64,000 bases of DNA from Alpinimonas psychrophila (GTDB taxonomy: Bacteria > Actinomycetota > Actinomycetes > Actinomycetales > Microbacteriaceae): positions 1 through 64,000 of the forward strand of contig NZ_JACGWU010000009.1 in assembly GCF_014137865.1 (NCBI RefSeq), given 5' to 3'. A program made the position numbers and the translations under genes. This document shows positions 36,476 through 45,951 of this stretch, in pieces. Position 1 is the stretch's first letter. Each line of letters starts with the position of its first letter. Under the pieces are notes generated by a model. That model saw only the letters and a list, made by a program, of their open reading frames with translations. It did not search any database and was not told the origin of the DNA.

Positions 36476-38818
36476 ATGAGCCTTCTTACGCCTTCGGATC
36501 CTTTGTTGGACGGGTTGAACCCGGAACAGCGCGAGGCTGTTGAGTACCGCGGGCCTGCCTTGCTCATTGTGGCCGGTGCGGGGTCGGGCAAGACCAGCGT
36601 GCTTACGAGGCGCATCGCGAGTCTCATTCGCGGCCAGGAGGCGTGGCCAAGCCAGATATTGGCCATTACGTTCACGAACAAAGCGGCCGCAGAAATGCGC
36701 GAGCGAGCCGAATCGATGTTGGGAGCCGCCACCGAGGGAATGTGGATCTCAACTTTTCATTCCTCTTGCGTACGCATTTTGCGCCGCGAGGCCGAAAACT
36801 TTGGCTTTACCAAGAATTTCACGATCTACGATTCCCACGATTCACGCACGCTGATCAAACGCATCATCAAGGAACATGAGGCGGACACGTACGGGTTGAC
36901 GGTCTCCGGCGTCTCAGGCAAAATCTCTCGACTCAAAAATGAGCTCAACGATGTCGAAAGTTACGCCCGCAACGCGAGCATGAGTGATCCCAGCGAGCGC
37001 AAGTTCCTCGAGGTTTATCGGACCTACACGCGGGCGCTCCAGTCGGCGAATGCTTTTGATTTTGACGACCTGTTGGCCCAGACGGTCTTTCTTTTTCGGG
37101 CATTCCCTCATGTGGCCGATGTCTACCGCCGCAAATTTCGTCATATTCTCGTGGACGAATACCAAGACACGAACCATGCGCAATACTCTCTCATTCATGA
37201 GTTGACGCGCGAAACCGAGGACGGCTTGCCCGGAGCCTCGCTGACGGTAGTGGGCGACTCGGACCAGTCAATTTACGCTTTCCGTGGCGCTGACATGCGC
37301 AATATCGGTGAATTTGAGCGCGATTTTCCTGGTGCCAAGGTTGTCATGCTGGAGCAGAACTATCGTTCGACGCAAAATATTCTGGATGCGGCAAACGGCG
37401 TCATCTCCAACAACTTTGATCGCAAAGATAAGAAACTCTGGACCTCGATCGGTGGGGGCGAAAAGATTGTCGGCTTCACCGGCTATTCCGCTCACGATGA
37501 GGCCCAGTTTGTCGTCGATGAGATTAGTGCGTTGCGCGCCGCCGGCATGGACTACAACAAGATGGCCGTCTTCTACCGAACGAACGCGCAGACGCGAGCG
37601 TTGGAAGAGATTTTCATCCGCTCGGCTCTGCCGTACCGCATCCTGGGCGGCACTAAGTTCTATGAGCGCGCCGAAATCAAAGATGTCCTCTCGTATTTGG
37701 TCGTCATTGCTAATCCCGCCGATACGCTGGCGGTGCGGCGCATCCTGAATGTGCCCAAGCGGGGCATTGGCCCGGCAACCGAGACGCAGTTGCAGAATTA
37801 TGCCGACCAGAATGAGATCAGCCTGCGGGAATCGTTGCGCTCGGCTGACTCCCTCGGTTTTGGGCCCAAAGTGTCGGGGGCTATTTCCCGACTCTCAAGC
37901 CTGCTGGATGAGGCCACGGCGCTTGTGGAACTGGGGTCGGTGGGCGACGTACTGGCGAAGCTTCTCGAGGAGACCAGTTACACCACTCTTTTGCGCGCCT
38001 CACGTGATGCGCAGGATGAGGCGCGTGCCGAGAACGTAGACGAACTTTTGGCGGTAACCAAAGAGTTTGATAAGAACAACCCCGATGGCACGCTGATTGA
38101 TTTCTTGACGGAGGTCGCTCTCGTTGCCGCTGCCGACGACCTAGACGATGCCAGCGGAACCGTCAGTCTCATGACGCTCCACACGGCCAAGGGCCTCGAG
38201 TACGAAGCCGTCTTCATCACCGGGGTAGAGGAGGAACTGCTCCCGCACCGCATGTCTGCCGGCGAACCCGGGGGACCCGCGGAAGAGCGGCGCCTCTTTT
38301 ACGTAGGAATTACGCGGGCACGTCAACGACTCTTTATTTCTCTCGCCATGAGCCGTGCCCAGTTCGGGCAAACAAACAGTGCTTTGCCGAGTCGCTATCT
38401 TCAAGAGATTCCCGCTGAGCTCATGGACTGGCGACAGTCACCGGGAAACGGAGCAGGTTTTGGCTCCGACGGGCGAGGCCTCTCGGGTTCTGGGCGCTTT
38501 GGCGCTGGCTCCGGCGGCTATGGCCGTTCGGGAACCTCCAGTGAATCTAACGGTTGGGGTACGACCGAGGGAGGCTGGAACTCGCTGGAAGCGGCCCCTC
38601 GACCCAAGGCCGAGTGGGCAAACCGCATTACGAACAAGGTGCGCGACAACGGAGATTTGGAGCTGGCCGCGGGGGACCGCATCCGTCATGCTGATTTTGG
38701 CGATGGATCGGTATCCCAGGTCACGGGCGAAGGCGCTAAACGGGTTGCCCACGTGAAGTTCGATGTAGCCGGAGCCAAAAAACTCCTCATCAAGATTGCA
38801 CCGATCGAGAAAATCTAG
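36476..38818 (+). CDS. pcrA: ATP-dependent DNA helicase PcrA/UvrD
   Basis: 780 residues, SF1A helicase for repair and replication-fork processing. Q motif LNPEQREAVE, Walker A AGAGSGKTSVLTRRI, ITFTNKAAAEM, DEYQDTN (motif II), GDSDQSIYAFRGA (III), LEQNYRST (IV), LMTLHTAKGLEYEAVF (V) and VGITRARQRL (VI). A Gly/Ser-rich linker (about 660-700) joins it to a C-terminal Tudor-like segment (GDRIRHADFGDGSV) that in PcrA contacts RNA polymerase. Stop overlaps the converging VIT gene at CTAG. Confidence 0.97.
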   Translation: MSLLTPSDPLLDGLNPEQREAVEYRGPALLIVAGAGSGKTSVLTRRIASLIRGQEAWPSQILAITFTNKAAAEMRERAESMLGAATEGMWISTFHSSCVRILRREAENFGFTKNFTIYDSHDSRTLIKRIIKEHEADTYGLTVSGVSGKISRLKNELNDVESYARNASMSDPSERKFLEVYRTYTRALQSANAFDFDDLLAQTVFLFRAFPHVADVYRRKFRHILVDEYQDTNHAQYSLIHELTRETEDGLPGASLTVVGDSDQSIYAFRGADMRNIGEFERDFPGAKVVMLEQNYRSTQNILDAANGVISNNFDRKDKKLWTSIGGGEKIVGFTGYSAHDEAQFVVDEISALRAAGMDYNKMAVFYRTNAQTRALEEIFIRSALPYRILGGTKFYERAEIKDVLSYLVVIANPADTLAVRRILNVPKRGIGPATETQLQNYADQNEISLRESLRSADSLGFGPKVSGAISRLSSLLDEATALVELGSVGDVLAKLLEETSYTTLLRASRDAQDEARAENVDELLAVTKEFDKNNPDGTLIDFLTEVALVAAADDLDDASGTVSLMTLHTAKGLEYEAVFITGVEEELLPHRMSAGEPGGPAEERRLFYVGITRARQRLFISLAMSRAQFGQTNSALPSRYLQEIPAELMDWRQSPGNGAGFGSDGRGLSGSGRFGAGSGGYGRSGTSSESNGWGTTEGGWNSLEAAPRPKAEWANRITNKVRDNGDLELAAGDRIRHADFGDGSVSQVTGEGAKRVAHVKFDVAGAKKLLIKIAPIEKI

Positions 38819-39522
38819 AGAACGGTGCCGCCGATGAGCTTTCCGATGCCGAATGTGATGGCAAGGGCGGCGGCGCCACCGATGGTGACGCGTAGGATGG
38901 CACGAGGCATTTGGCTTCCGCCAATGTAAGCACCGAGCCCCCCGGTGAGAGCGAGAGCAACAAGGACAGAGATAAACGTTGCGCCGATGCGCCATTCCAC
39001 GGGCGATAGCAGAATGGTCGCCAGCGGAATCGCCGCTCCCACAACAAAGGCGATGGCGGATGACAGGGCGGCGTGCAGCGGATTCGTCAGGTGCTCTCCG
39101 CTGATATTAAGTTCGGCCTCGAGGTGCGCGCGCAGAGCGTCGTGTGCTGTCAGCTCAACCGCGACCTTATGGGCGGTCTCGGCCGAGAGACCCTTGGACG
39201 CGTAAATCCCGGCGAGCTCAAGGAGTTCTGCCTCAGGTTCTTCAGCGAGCTCTGTTCGCTCTTTGGCAATCAATGCAATCTCGCTGTCGCGTTGGCTGCT
39301 GACGGAGACATATTCGCCCAGTGCCATAGAAATCGCTCCGGCAACGAGAGCGGCTGTCGCGGTGAGAAGGATGACGCCGGGGTCGGTGGTGGCCGCCGCG
39401 ACACCGACAACAAGAGCAGCAACGGAGACAATTCCGTCGTTGGCGCCGAGCACGCCGGCGCGGAGCCAGTTAAGTTTTGATGCGAAAGCTGCCTCGTGGG
39501 GCTCAAAGCCATGATTTGTCAT
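38815..39522 (-). CDS. VIT1/CCC1 family Fe/Mn transporter
   Basis: 235 residues from the ATG at 39522, where homology begins (NWLRAGVLGANDGIVSVAALVVGV). Five transmembrane helices. The cytosolic stretch AISMALGEYVSVSSQRDSE followed by an acidic helical region matches the metal-binding domain of the family. Exports or sequesters Fe2+ or Mn2+. Its stop shares CTAG with pcrA. An inverted repeat that might be a metal-regulator site lies 43 bp upstream of its start. Confidence 0.88.
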   Translation of the reverse strand: MTNHGFEPHEAAFASKLNWLRAGVLGANDGIVSVAALVVGVAAATTDPGVILLTATAALVAGAISMALGEYVSVSSQRDSEIALIAKERTELAEEPEAELLELAGIYASKGLSAETAHKVAVELTAHDALRAHLEAELNISGEHLTNPLHAALSSAIAFVVGAAIPLATILLSPVEWRIGATFISVLVALALTGGLGAYIGGSQMPRAILRVTIGGAAALAITFGIGKLIGGTVL

Positions 39523-39564
39523 GTGTGTACTCAAGCAGAACCAGAAGTGCCGCGCCACCAAGGT

Positions 39565-39586
39565 AAGGCAAAGCTTCGTTTGCCTT
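39565..39586. promoter_or_regulatory. Inverted repeat upstream of the VIT transporter gene
   Basis: AAGGCAAA-N6-TTTGCCTT, perfect 8-bp arms, 43 bp upstream of the VIT start. Preceded by AGGTAAGGC, which resembles one half of a DtxR/IdeR iron box. Could be a metal-responsive operator; the second half does not match IdeR. Confidence 0.35.
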
Positions 39587-39672
39587 CTAGTGACCCATTT
39601 GTGCCAGCCATCGGAATGCCGAATCACAACTCCCCTTCAAAAAACCGGTAAAGTCATACTCGGTCAAATTAT

Positions 39673-39684
39673 CTTGACGTCAAG
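39673..39684. promoter_or_regulatory. TCA-gene palindrome at sucC
   Basis: CTTGACGTCAAG, a perfect 12-bp palindrome, 67 bp before the sucC start and followed by GTACTT. A near-identical site lies 75 bp before icd (50012-50023). Probable shared transcription-factor operator. Confidence 0.6.
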
Positions 39685-39750
39685 GTACTTTTGCGCTGTA
39701 GCGCGAGACCGTTCGACTCTCTTATCGCTGAATGCTGATTGGGAAATCAC

Positions 39751-40914
39751 GTGGATCTGTACGAATACCAAGCTAGGGACCTATTCGAGAGCTACGGTGT
39801 TCCCGTACTCGCTGGCATTATTGCCGATACTCCAGCCGAGGCTCGCGCCGCCGCGGAGAAGATCGGTGGCGTTGTTGTCGTGAAGGCGCAGGTAAAGGTT
39901 GGCGGTCGCGGCAAGGCCGGCGGCGTCAAGGTTGCCAAGAACGCCGACGAAGCACAGGCTGCCGCCGAGGCAATTCTCGGACTAGACATCAAGGGCCACG
40001 TCGTCAAGCGCGTCATGGTTGCCGCTGGGGCGCAGATTGAAGAGGAGTTCTACTTCTCGGTTCTGCTCGATCGCGCGAACCGTTCCTACCTCTGTCTTGC
40101 CAGCTACGAGGGTGGCGTGGAAATTGAAGTGCTCGCTGTCGAGCGCCCCGACGCTTTGGCTCGCATTGAGGTCAACCCCATCAAGGGCATCGACCTTGCC
40201 GAAGCGAAGCGCATCGCCATCGAAGCGAAGTTCCCCGCTGAACTGGTCGACAAGGTTGCTCCCGTCTTCGTCAAGCTCTATGAGGTCTACAAGGGTGAGG
40301 ACGCCACGCTCGTGGAGGTCAACCCTCTCGTGCTGACCGCTGCCGGTGACATTGTCGCGCTCGACGGCAAAGTATCGCTCGACGAGAACGCCGAATTCCG
40401 TCACGCCCACCACGCTGCCCTCGAAGACGCTGCCGCGGCAGATCCTCTGGAGGCCAAGGCCAAGGCTGCCAACCTCAACTACGTCAAGCTCGACGGTCAG
40501 GTCGGAATCATTGGTAACGGTGCCGGTCTTGTCATGAGCACACTGGATGTTGTCGCCTACGCTGGCGAGAACCACGGTGGCGTTCGTCCCGCCAACTTCC
40601 TCGACATCGGGGGCGGAGCATCCGCTGAGGTTATGGCTGCTGGCCTCGACGTCATCCTCGGCGACCCTCAGGTCAAGAGCGTTTTCGTCAACGTGTTTGG
40701 TGGCATCACAGCGTGTGACGCCGTCGCCAACGGAATAGTCAAGGCCCTCGAGATGCTGGGTTCAACGGCTACGAAGCCTCTGGTTGTTCGCCTCGACGGT
40801 AACAACGTCGAAGAGGGTCGCCGCATCTTGGCTGCTGCCAACCACCCCCTCATCACCATTGCCAGTGGCATGGATGAGGGTGCCGACAAGGCCGCCGAGT
40901 TGGCTGCGCGCTAA
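39751..40914 (+). CDS. sucC: Succinyl-CoA synthetase beta subunit
   Basis: 387 residues from GTG 39751, where the conserved [19 protein letters not shown] begins. ATP-grasp fold with [26 protein letters not shown], and the C-terminal CoA-ligase part ([31 protein letters not shown]). Converts succinyl-CoA to succinate with ATP or GTP formation in the TCA cycle. Followed by sucD 31 bp on. Upstream palindrome shared with icd. Confidence 0.97.
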   Translation: MDLYEYQARDLFESYGVPVLAGIIADTPAEARAAAEKIGGVVVVKAQVKVGGRGKAGGVKVAKNADEAQAAAEAILGLDIKGHVVKRVMVAAGAQIEEEFYFSVLLDRANRSYLCLASYEGGVEIEVLAVERPDALARIEVNPIKGIDLAEAKRIAIEAKFPAELVDKVAPVFVKLYEVYKGEDATLVEVNPLVLTAAGDIVALDGKVSLDENAEFRHAHHAALEDAAAADPLEAKAKAANLNYVKLDGQVGIIGNGAGLVMSTLDVVAYAGENHGGVRPANFLDIGGGASAEVMAAGLDVILGDPQVKSVFVNVFGGITACDAVANGIVKALEMLGSTATKPLVVRLDGNNVEEGRRILAAANHPLITIASGMDEGADKAAELAAR

Positions 40915-40945
40915 GCGCCGCTTTCAGAAAATCTAAGGACAAACT

Positions 40946-41833
40946 ATGTCGATTTTTGTAAACAAAGACTCCAAGGTCATCGTTCAGGGCATCACCGGTG
41001 GTGAGGGTTCCAAGCACACTGCCCGCATGCTCGCCGCTGGCACTCAGGTTGTTGGCGGGGTTAACGCTCGCAAGGCTGGCACCACCGTCACCCACGGCGA
41101 TGTCGAGCTTCCCGTCTTCGCGACGGTAGCCGAAGCAATGGCCGCCACGGGCGCCGACGTCTCTATTGCTTTCGTTCCTCCGGCCTTCTCCAAGGATGCC
41201 GTTATGGAAGCCATTGACGCCGAGATTCCTCTTCTGGTCATCATCACCGAGGGCATCCCCGTTCAAGACTCCGCTGAGTTCTGGGCCTACGCGCAGGAGA
41301 AGGGCAACAAGACTCGTCTGATCGGCCCCAACTGCCCAGGAATCATCACGCCCGGCGAATGCCTCGTGGGAATCACTCCCGCAAACATCACCGGCAAGGG
41401 CCCCATTGGCTTGGTCTCCAAGTCAGGAACGTTGACCTACCAGATGATGTTCGAGCTTCGCGATCTCGGTTTCTCCACCGCCATCGGCATCGGTGGTGAC
41501 CCCATCGTGGGTACCACGCACATCGATGCGCTCGCTGCTTTCGAAGCAGACCCCGAGACCAAGGCGATCGTCATGATCGGTGAAATTGGGGGAGACGCTG
41601 AAGAGCGCGCCGCCGACTATATCAAAGCCCATGTGACGAAGCCCGTTGTGGGTTACGTTGCCGGCTTCACGGCTCCCGAGGGCAAGACGATGGGCCACGC
41701 TGGCGCCATCGTCTCCGGCTCCGCGGGAACGGCTCAGGCAAAGCAGGAGGCCCTCGAGGCTGCCGGCGTCAGGGTTGGTAAGACTCCGTCGGAGGCTGCA
41801 CGCCTGATGCGGGAGATTCTCGCTAGTCTCTAA
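40946..41833 (+). CDS. sucD: Succinyl-CoA synthetase alpha subunit
   Basis: 295 residues. CoA-binding [39 protein letters not shown], and the active-site phosphohistidine H251 in [19 protein letters not shown] six bases before ATG. Forms the enzyme with SucC. A perfect terminator starts 10 bp after the stop. Confidence 0.98.
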   Translation: MSIFVNKDSKVIVQGITGGEGSKHTARMLAAGTQVVGGVNARKAGTTVTHGDVELPVFATVAEAMAATGADVSIAFVPPAFSKDAVMEAIDAEIPLLVIITEGIPVQDSAEFWAYAQEKGNKTRLIGPNCPGIITPGECLVGITPANITGKGPIGLVSKSGTLTYQMMFELRDLGFSTAIGIGGDPIVGTTHIDALAAFEADPETKAIVMIGEIGGDAEERAADYIKAHVTKPVVGYVAGFTAPEGKTMGHAGAIVSGSAGTAQAKQEALEAAGVRVGKTPSEAARLMREILASL

Positions 41834-41836
41834 GAC

Positions 41837-42355
41837 ATGACGAAAAAACCGGCCCCCATAATAAAGGGCCGGTTTTTTCAGTTAAACCCCGACGCCGTTT
41901 TGAGCCTTGTCGTGTTTGGTGTCGCCGTGGCGGTCACGGCGGAAAATCCCGATACCCCTGCGGTGGACGCCCTCATTATCGTGGTTTCGTCGATCGTGGC
42001 GCTTTTTGTCGCGCATGTTTTCGCTCATTCCGTTGCCGGTCACGGTTTCAAAAATGGTCGTCTGGTTGGCTTCCGAGAGGCGATCTCGATCGCAATCCAA
42101 AACGCCGTTTCCATGTTCATGTGGGTGCTTCCGGCCACTGTGCCGCTCGTGCTCGGAGCGATCGGGATCATCACCACGGCCGAAGCGGACCGGTACGCTC
42201 TGCTCCTCATGTTTGGGGGGCTCTTCGCTTTTGGCTTTCTGGTTTTTTATGTTCGGCACAGCAAGTGGTACGTGTGCGTCTTGGGGTCGCTCGCGACGGG
42301 GCTCATGGGCACCCTCGTGGTAGCAATCGAGCTGATTGCGCGCCTCCTGCACTAA
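41837..42355 (+). CDS. Predicted membrane protein after sucD, start uncertain
   Basis: Up to 172 residues with four transmembrane helices (about 20-38, 45-65, 95-118, 120-140 and a further C-terminal one possible). I do not recognise a named family; small uncharacterised integral membrane protein. If translation begins at ATG 41837, codons 3-14 are the sucD terminator itself, and that part (KKPAPIIKGRFF) looks non-native. TTG 41900 or GTG 41912 would start just at the first helix but lack a ribosome-binding site. Contains conserved-looking HVFAHSVAGH and a YVRHSKWYVCVLGS loop. It sits where M. tuberculosis has small genes between sucD and perM. Confidence 0.6.
   Translation: MTKKPAPIIKGRFFQLNPDAVLSLVVFGVAVAVTAENPDTPAVDALIIVVSSIVALFVAHVFAHSVAGHGFKNGRLVGFREAISIAIQNAVSMFMWVLPATVPLVLGAIGIITTAEADRYALLLMFGGLFAFGFLVFYVRHSKWYVCVLGSLATGLMGTLVVAIELIARLLH
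41843..41879. terminator. Bidirectional rho-independent terminator of sucCD
   Basis: Perfect 13-bp stem, AAAAAACCGGCCC with GGGCCGGTTTTTT, 10-nt loop. Begins 10 bp after the sucD stop and lies inside the 5' end of the next open frame. Confidence 0.93.
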
Positions 42356-42374
42356 CTAAGGCGCGCTTATTGTC

Positions 42375-43055
42375 CTAGGAAACTGGACGCGCGGTGTCGT
42401 TCAAGAACTCCAGGACAGCGGAGACGCGCGCGTTCTGGCCCTCGGGAATGTTCAGGGATGCATAGATGGCGCTGAGGTGGTTGACCACGGAATTGTTGGC
42501 GATACCGAGCTCGTCGGCAATGGTTTGATTCGCCAGACCCCGTGCAACCATCCGGAGAATTTCGAACTGGCGGTTCGTCAAGGTGGAGACGGGGGTTCCG
42601 CGGCGAGCGACGGAGCGAGCCACGAGGGTGGGGTCCAAGACTGTCTCCCCTTTGCTGGTTGCTCGAATGGTGTTGACGAGAGTGTCTAGAGACGTCACGG
42701 ACGTCTTGGACAGGTAGCTCCAGCCGCGACGAATGTCTTCGGGGAGCCCGAGGAGCAATTCAACCATGTCCCTCGCGGAAAGGAGAACGATGCCGAGGTG
42801 GGGATCGGCGCGACGAAGGGTCACCCCGAGTGCGACGCCGTTTCCATCCCCCAGCTCAATGTCGAGGAGGGCCACATCGATTTCTCCAGGCCTGAGGCCA
42901 TCTTTGGCAGCGGCAACGCCGGAATACGCTCCGACAACGGTAATGCCGTCGATAGCGGCCAAGCTCGTCGTGAGTAGTTCACGGTAGAGGTCATGATCTT
43001 CAACAATCGCGACCCGGATTTCAGTTTTCTCAACCATATTTCTATTTTTGTCCAT
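42375..43055 (-). CDS. Orphan NarL/LuxR-family response regulator
   Basis: 226 residues. Receiver domain with acidic pair VEDHD, phospho-acceptor D65 in VALLDIELGDGNG, and KTS near the end, then a LuxR-type helix-turn-helix (LTNRQFEILRMVARGLANQTIADELGIANNSVVNHLSAIYASLNI). No sensor kinase is adjacent. Divergent from the membrane protein gene at 43216, which it may control. Starts at 43055 or 43037; neither has a clear ribosome-binding site. Confidence 0.88.
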   Translation of the reverse strand: MDKNRNMVEKTEIRVAIVEDHDLYRELLTTSLAAIDGITVVGAYSGVAAAKDGLRPGEIDVALLDIELGDGNGVALGVTLRRADPHLGIVLLSARDMVELLLGLPEDIRRGWSYLSKTSVTSLDTLVNTIRATSKGETVLDPTLVARSVARRGTPVSTLTNRQFEILRMVARGLANQTIADELGIANNSVVNHLSAIYASLNIPEGQNARVSAVLEFLNDTARPVS

Positions 43056-43215
43056 GTCGGGAGGGGTTTACCACTAAATTCGGTAACTTAACAGAGGGTT
43101 ATTGAGAAGCATGGTGCATTTCATGCGTGATTTGCAATAAAAGTCCCCGGAGTGGTGATGCAGTGATGGCAGACTGTGGGGGATCGCACCATCCACGCTC
43201 AAGGGGGCTCCACTC

Positions 43216-44640
43216 GTGACCGAAACAACGACTACCGTTCGCCAGAAGAGAAGTACCGGACGGGCGTGGCTCGCCGGAGTCTTGGTGACGCTCGGGGTGC
43301 TGCTGGCTCCCACTGCCGTTGTGGCCCATTGGGCAACGGTCGAGATTACCAACACTCAGCAATTCGTCAATACTCTCGGGCCGTTGGCGAAAGATCCTGC
43401 CGTTCAGGCACTCATCGTCGACGAAGTCACGGGGCTCATCAACGACCAAGTTGACATTTCCACAGTCACAGATTCACTCCTCACCGGCTTGGGAGACGCC
43501 CTGAACTTGCCAAAGGCAGCTAAGGATGCGCTCGGACTCGTCTCTGGCCCCATTGCTTCCGGCGTGACCGCGCTTATCCACAACGTCGTCGCTGACGTTG
43601 TTGCTTCGGATGCTTTCCAGGCAGCCTGGACCAAGACCCTCACCCTGACGCAAACTCAAGTTGTCGCGCTCTTGAACGGCAGCCCCAACTCCATGCTGAC
43701 GTTGGACAACGACGGCACGATCAGTCTGCCGCTCAAGCCCTTGATCCAGGATGTTAAAGTCGCCCTCGTCGACCAGGGTGTCTCTTTTGCGAGTGCTATC
43801 CCTGAAATTGACACGTCGGTCGTCATCGCAAAGATTCCTGAATTGGCGCTTGCCCGGGTCATCTATCAGATCGGCGTCGGCGTCGGGCTGTGGTTGCCGT
43901 GGGTCGTGCTCGGTCTTCTCGCGGCCGGGGTCTTTGTCGCCAATCGTCGCCCCCGCGCCTTGCTGGGCATGAGTATCGCGATGGGCATCGTTCTCGGAAT
44001 TCTGGCCATTGGGTTTGGTACCGGAGGTATCGTGGTTGCCGCCAGTATCGAACCCGCTTTCGCAGCGGCTGCGGCCGTTGTCTACGCTGCCCTGGTGACG
44101 TATGTGCTACACATTGTGGCCGCGCTCATTACCCTTGCCGTGATCCTTGGCTTCACCGGGTGGGCGTTCGGAGAGTCCATCGCGGCTGGAAAACTCCGCG
44201 CAACCATCAACAAAAACATGGATGCGATAAGAGGGGCGCTGGGCCAGACCAATCTGCCTTTCACTACGGCGAGCCCGGTGATGCACCGCTATCGCGTTCT
44301 CGCTCGCGTCGTTATCTTGGCGCTCATGGCGTTGGGAATCATTGGGTCAAACCCCCTCAACGTTGGTGCTGTCCTCGGCTTCACGATTCTCGGAGTCATC
44401 GTTTTGGGGGCCTACGAGATTCTGCAGCGTTCCGTTGTTGAGGCTCCGGTTGTTGAGGCTCCGGTTGTTGAGGCTCCGGTCGTGACCGCTACTGTCGCGA
44501 GGAAGCCCGCTATGAGGAAGCCCGTTGCTGAGAAACCTGCTGGAGCGAAGCCCGCTGGAATAAAGCCCGCTGGAATAAAGCCCGCTGTCAAGAAACCAGC
44601 CGCCAGGAAGCCTGCTGCCCCCAAACCGACCGCGGAGTAA
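43216..44640 (+). CDS. Large membrane protein with repeat-rich basic C-terminal tail
   Basis: 474 residues. One N-terminal helix (about 17-38), an extracytoplasmic domain of about 170 residues (about 39-215), then about five helices (220-390) and a cytosolic tail with three VVEAP repeats followed by many KPA repeats, rich in Lys, Pro and Ala. Such tails resemble histone-like nucleic-acid-binding tails. GTG start with AAGGGGG nine bases upstream. Family not recognised beyond resemblance to actinobacterial uncharacterised membrane proteins. Divergent from the LuxR-type regulator. Confidence 0.72.
   Translation: MTETTTTVRQKRSTGRAWLAGVLVTLGVLLAPTAVVAHWATVEITNTQQFVNTLGPLAKDPAVQALIVDEVTGLINDQVDISTVTDSLLTGLGDALNLPKAAKDALGLVSGPIASGVTALIHNVVADVVASDAFQAAWTKTLTLTQTQVVALLNGSPNSMLTLDNDGTISLPLKPLIQDVKVALVDQGVSFASAIPEIDTSVVIAKIPELALARVIYQIGVGVGLWLPWVVLGLLAAGVFVANRRPRALLGMSIAMGIVLGILAIGFGTGGIVVAASIEPAFAAAAAVVYAALVTYVLHIVAALITLAVILGFTGWAFGESIAAGKLRATINKNMDAIRGALGQTNLPFTTASPVMHRYRVLARVVILALMALGIIGSNPLNVGAVLGFTILGVIVLGAYEILQRSVVEAPVVEAPVVEAPVVTATVARKPAMRKPVAEKPAGAKPAGIKPAGIKPAVKKPAARKPAAPKPTAE
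44434..44478 (+). repeat. 15-bp tandem repeat, three perfect copies
   Basis: GTTGTTGAGGCTCCG three times in tandem, encoding VVEAP repeats in the cytosolic tail of the membrane protein. Identity at the third codon position points to recent slippage. Confidence 0.92.
44548..44577 (+). repeat. 15-bp tandem repeat, two perfect copies
   Basis: AAGCCCGCTGGAATA twice in tandem inside a longer run of KPA-type codons in the same gene tail. Confidence 0.85.
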
Positions 44641-44647
44641 ATCTGCG

Positions 44648-44675
44648 CCGCCTTGCCGCGCTGCTAGCAAGGCGG
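44648..44675 (+). terminator. Hairpin after the repeat-tailed membrane protein gene
   Basis: 9-bp perfect stem CCGCCTTGC/GCAAGGCGG with a 10-nt loop, 8 bp after the stop. No T-tract, so termination is uncertain. Confidence 0.5.
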
Positions 44676-44706
44676 ACTGGCCTCAAACGCTAGGCTCAGT
44701 GAGGTC

Positions 44707-45942
44707 ATGAACCGTTCACTCGTCGCCATGCTGGCCGCCCTCGAGGCCTTTCTTGCTGTCGCCGTTGGCGTCGGCATTTCGTTGGTTCCCTTGAGCATCA
44801 TGTGGGCGGCGCGGCTCGACCTTGGGCTCAGCTGGGTTGTCTTCTGGAGGGCATCCGCTGATATTTGGATGCTGGGTCACGGTGTCGACCTGGTACTAAC
44901 GCTCGATCCCAAATTGGTCGCGGCCATCGCGTTGCCGGGGGCTGAAGTGCCCTTCGCGCTGACTCTGGCACCCCTCACATTCGCTCTCCTCACGGTTCTC
45001 ATGGGCGTGCGGCTCGGGCGTAAATCGGCGGAGTCAGGTGCTCGTTTTGTCGGCCCCGTCGCGGGAATCGCAACCTTTGCCGGACTAACCATTCTGATCG
45101 CGCTCTCGTCGGTGCACCCCAACGCAATGCCAAACCTGTGGATGGCATTCTTTCTCCCGGCCGCTATTTTTGCGGGGGGTGTGGTGATCGGAACGCGCGG
45201 AGAAATTGGCCACGTGGGGGGACGTGCCGAGCGCGTTCAGCAGCGCCTTGTCGGCTGGGCCAACGCATTTCCGACCCATACCCGGCGCGTGTTCCTGGCG
45301 GCGGTGGCGGGAGGCACGGCGGCCGCAGCGGCCATTGTTGCCGTTGCCGCCCTGCTGCTCACCGTGCTGCTCTTCGCAAATTTTCCTGCCATTATTCGCC
45401 TGTACGAAGGGTTGCAAGGTGGCGGTGGCGGAGGCCTTGTTCTCACGGCAGCTCAACTCTCGTTCATGCCCAATTTTGTCGCGTGGGTCGCGTCCTGGCT
45501 GATCGGCCCCGGCTTCGCTCTAGGTATGGGTTCTTCTGTGTCACCCTTGGGCACCCAACTGGGCCCTGTGCCATCCCTGCCGATATTGGGGGCACTCCCC
45601 GTTGGTGATTTGTCCTTTGGTTTCATTGGCCTTGCGGTACCGGTTCTCGCGGGATTAGCGGTAGCGCTGTTTCTGCGGCCGAAACTCGTGCACATGCTGG
45701 GAGGACTTTCGTATGGGCGGTGGCTCATCGTCGCTGCGTGCGGTATCGGCGTCGTCGGTGGTCTCTTGCTGGGAATCTTGGCATGGACATCCAGCGGTGC
45801 GGCAGGACCGGGGCGCTTGGTTGACGTCGGACCCGACCCCGTCGCTGTCGGTGGGTGGGGAATGCTCGAGCTCGGGATCGGGGCTCTCATTGGAATGTTG
45901 GCGCCGGGGTTGGCCTCGAGTCGGCGACCATCGAGCCGATAA
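44707..45942 (+). CDS. perM: DUF6350 / PerM-like cell-division membrane protein
   Basis: 411 residues, about ten transmembrane helices, Gly/Ala-rich. Contains VVFWRASADIWMLGHGVDLVL and SFMPNFVAWVASWLIGPGFALGMGSSVSPLGTQLGPVPSLPILGALP, segments conserved in DUF6350 proteins. The position directly before purN-purH matches M. tuberculosis perM (Rv0955), needed for cell division and persistence. Function here is inferred from that family and order. purN follows after 9 bp. Confidence 0.82.
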   Translation: MNRSLVAMLAALEAFLAVAVGVGISLVPLSIMWAARLDLGLSWVVFWRASADIWMLGHGVDLVLTLDPKLVAAIALPGAEVPFALTLAPLTFALLTVLMGVRLGRKSAESGARFVGPVAGIATFAGLTILIALSSVHPNAMPNLWMAFFLPAAIFAGGVVIGTRGEIGHVGGRAERVQQRLVGWANAFPTHTRRVFLAAVAGGTAAAAAIVAVAALLLTVLLFANFPAIIRLYEGLQGGGGGGLVLTAAQLSFMPNFVAWVASWLIGPGFALGMGSSVSPLGTQLGPVPSLPILGALPVGDLSFGFIGLAVPVLAGLAVALFLRPKLVHMLGGLSYGRWLIVAACGIGVVGGLLLGILAWTSSGAAGPGRLVDVGPDPVAVGGWGMLELGIGALIGMLAPGLASSRRPSSR

Positions 45943-45951
45943 GCTGAACCA

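Noticed and set aside
38815-38818. CTAG shared stop overlap (also at 61933-61936) as a special signal
   Set aside because: Tail-to-tail CTAG overlaps are a common consequence of TAG stops in compact genomes.
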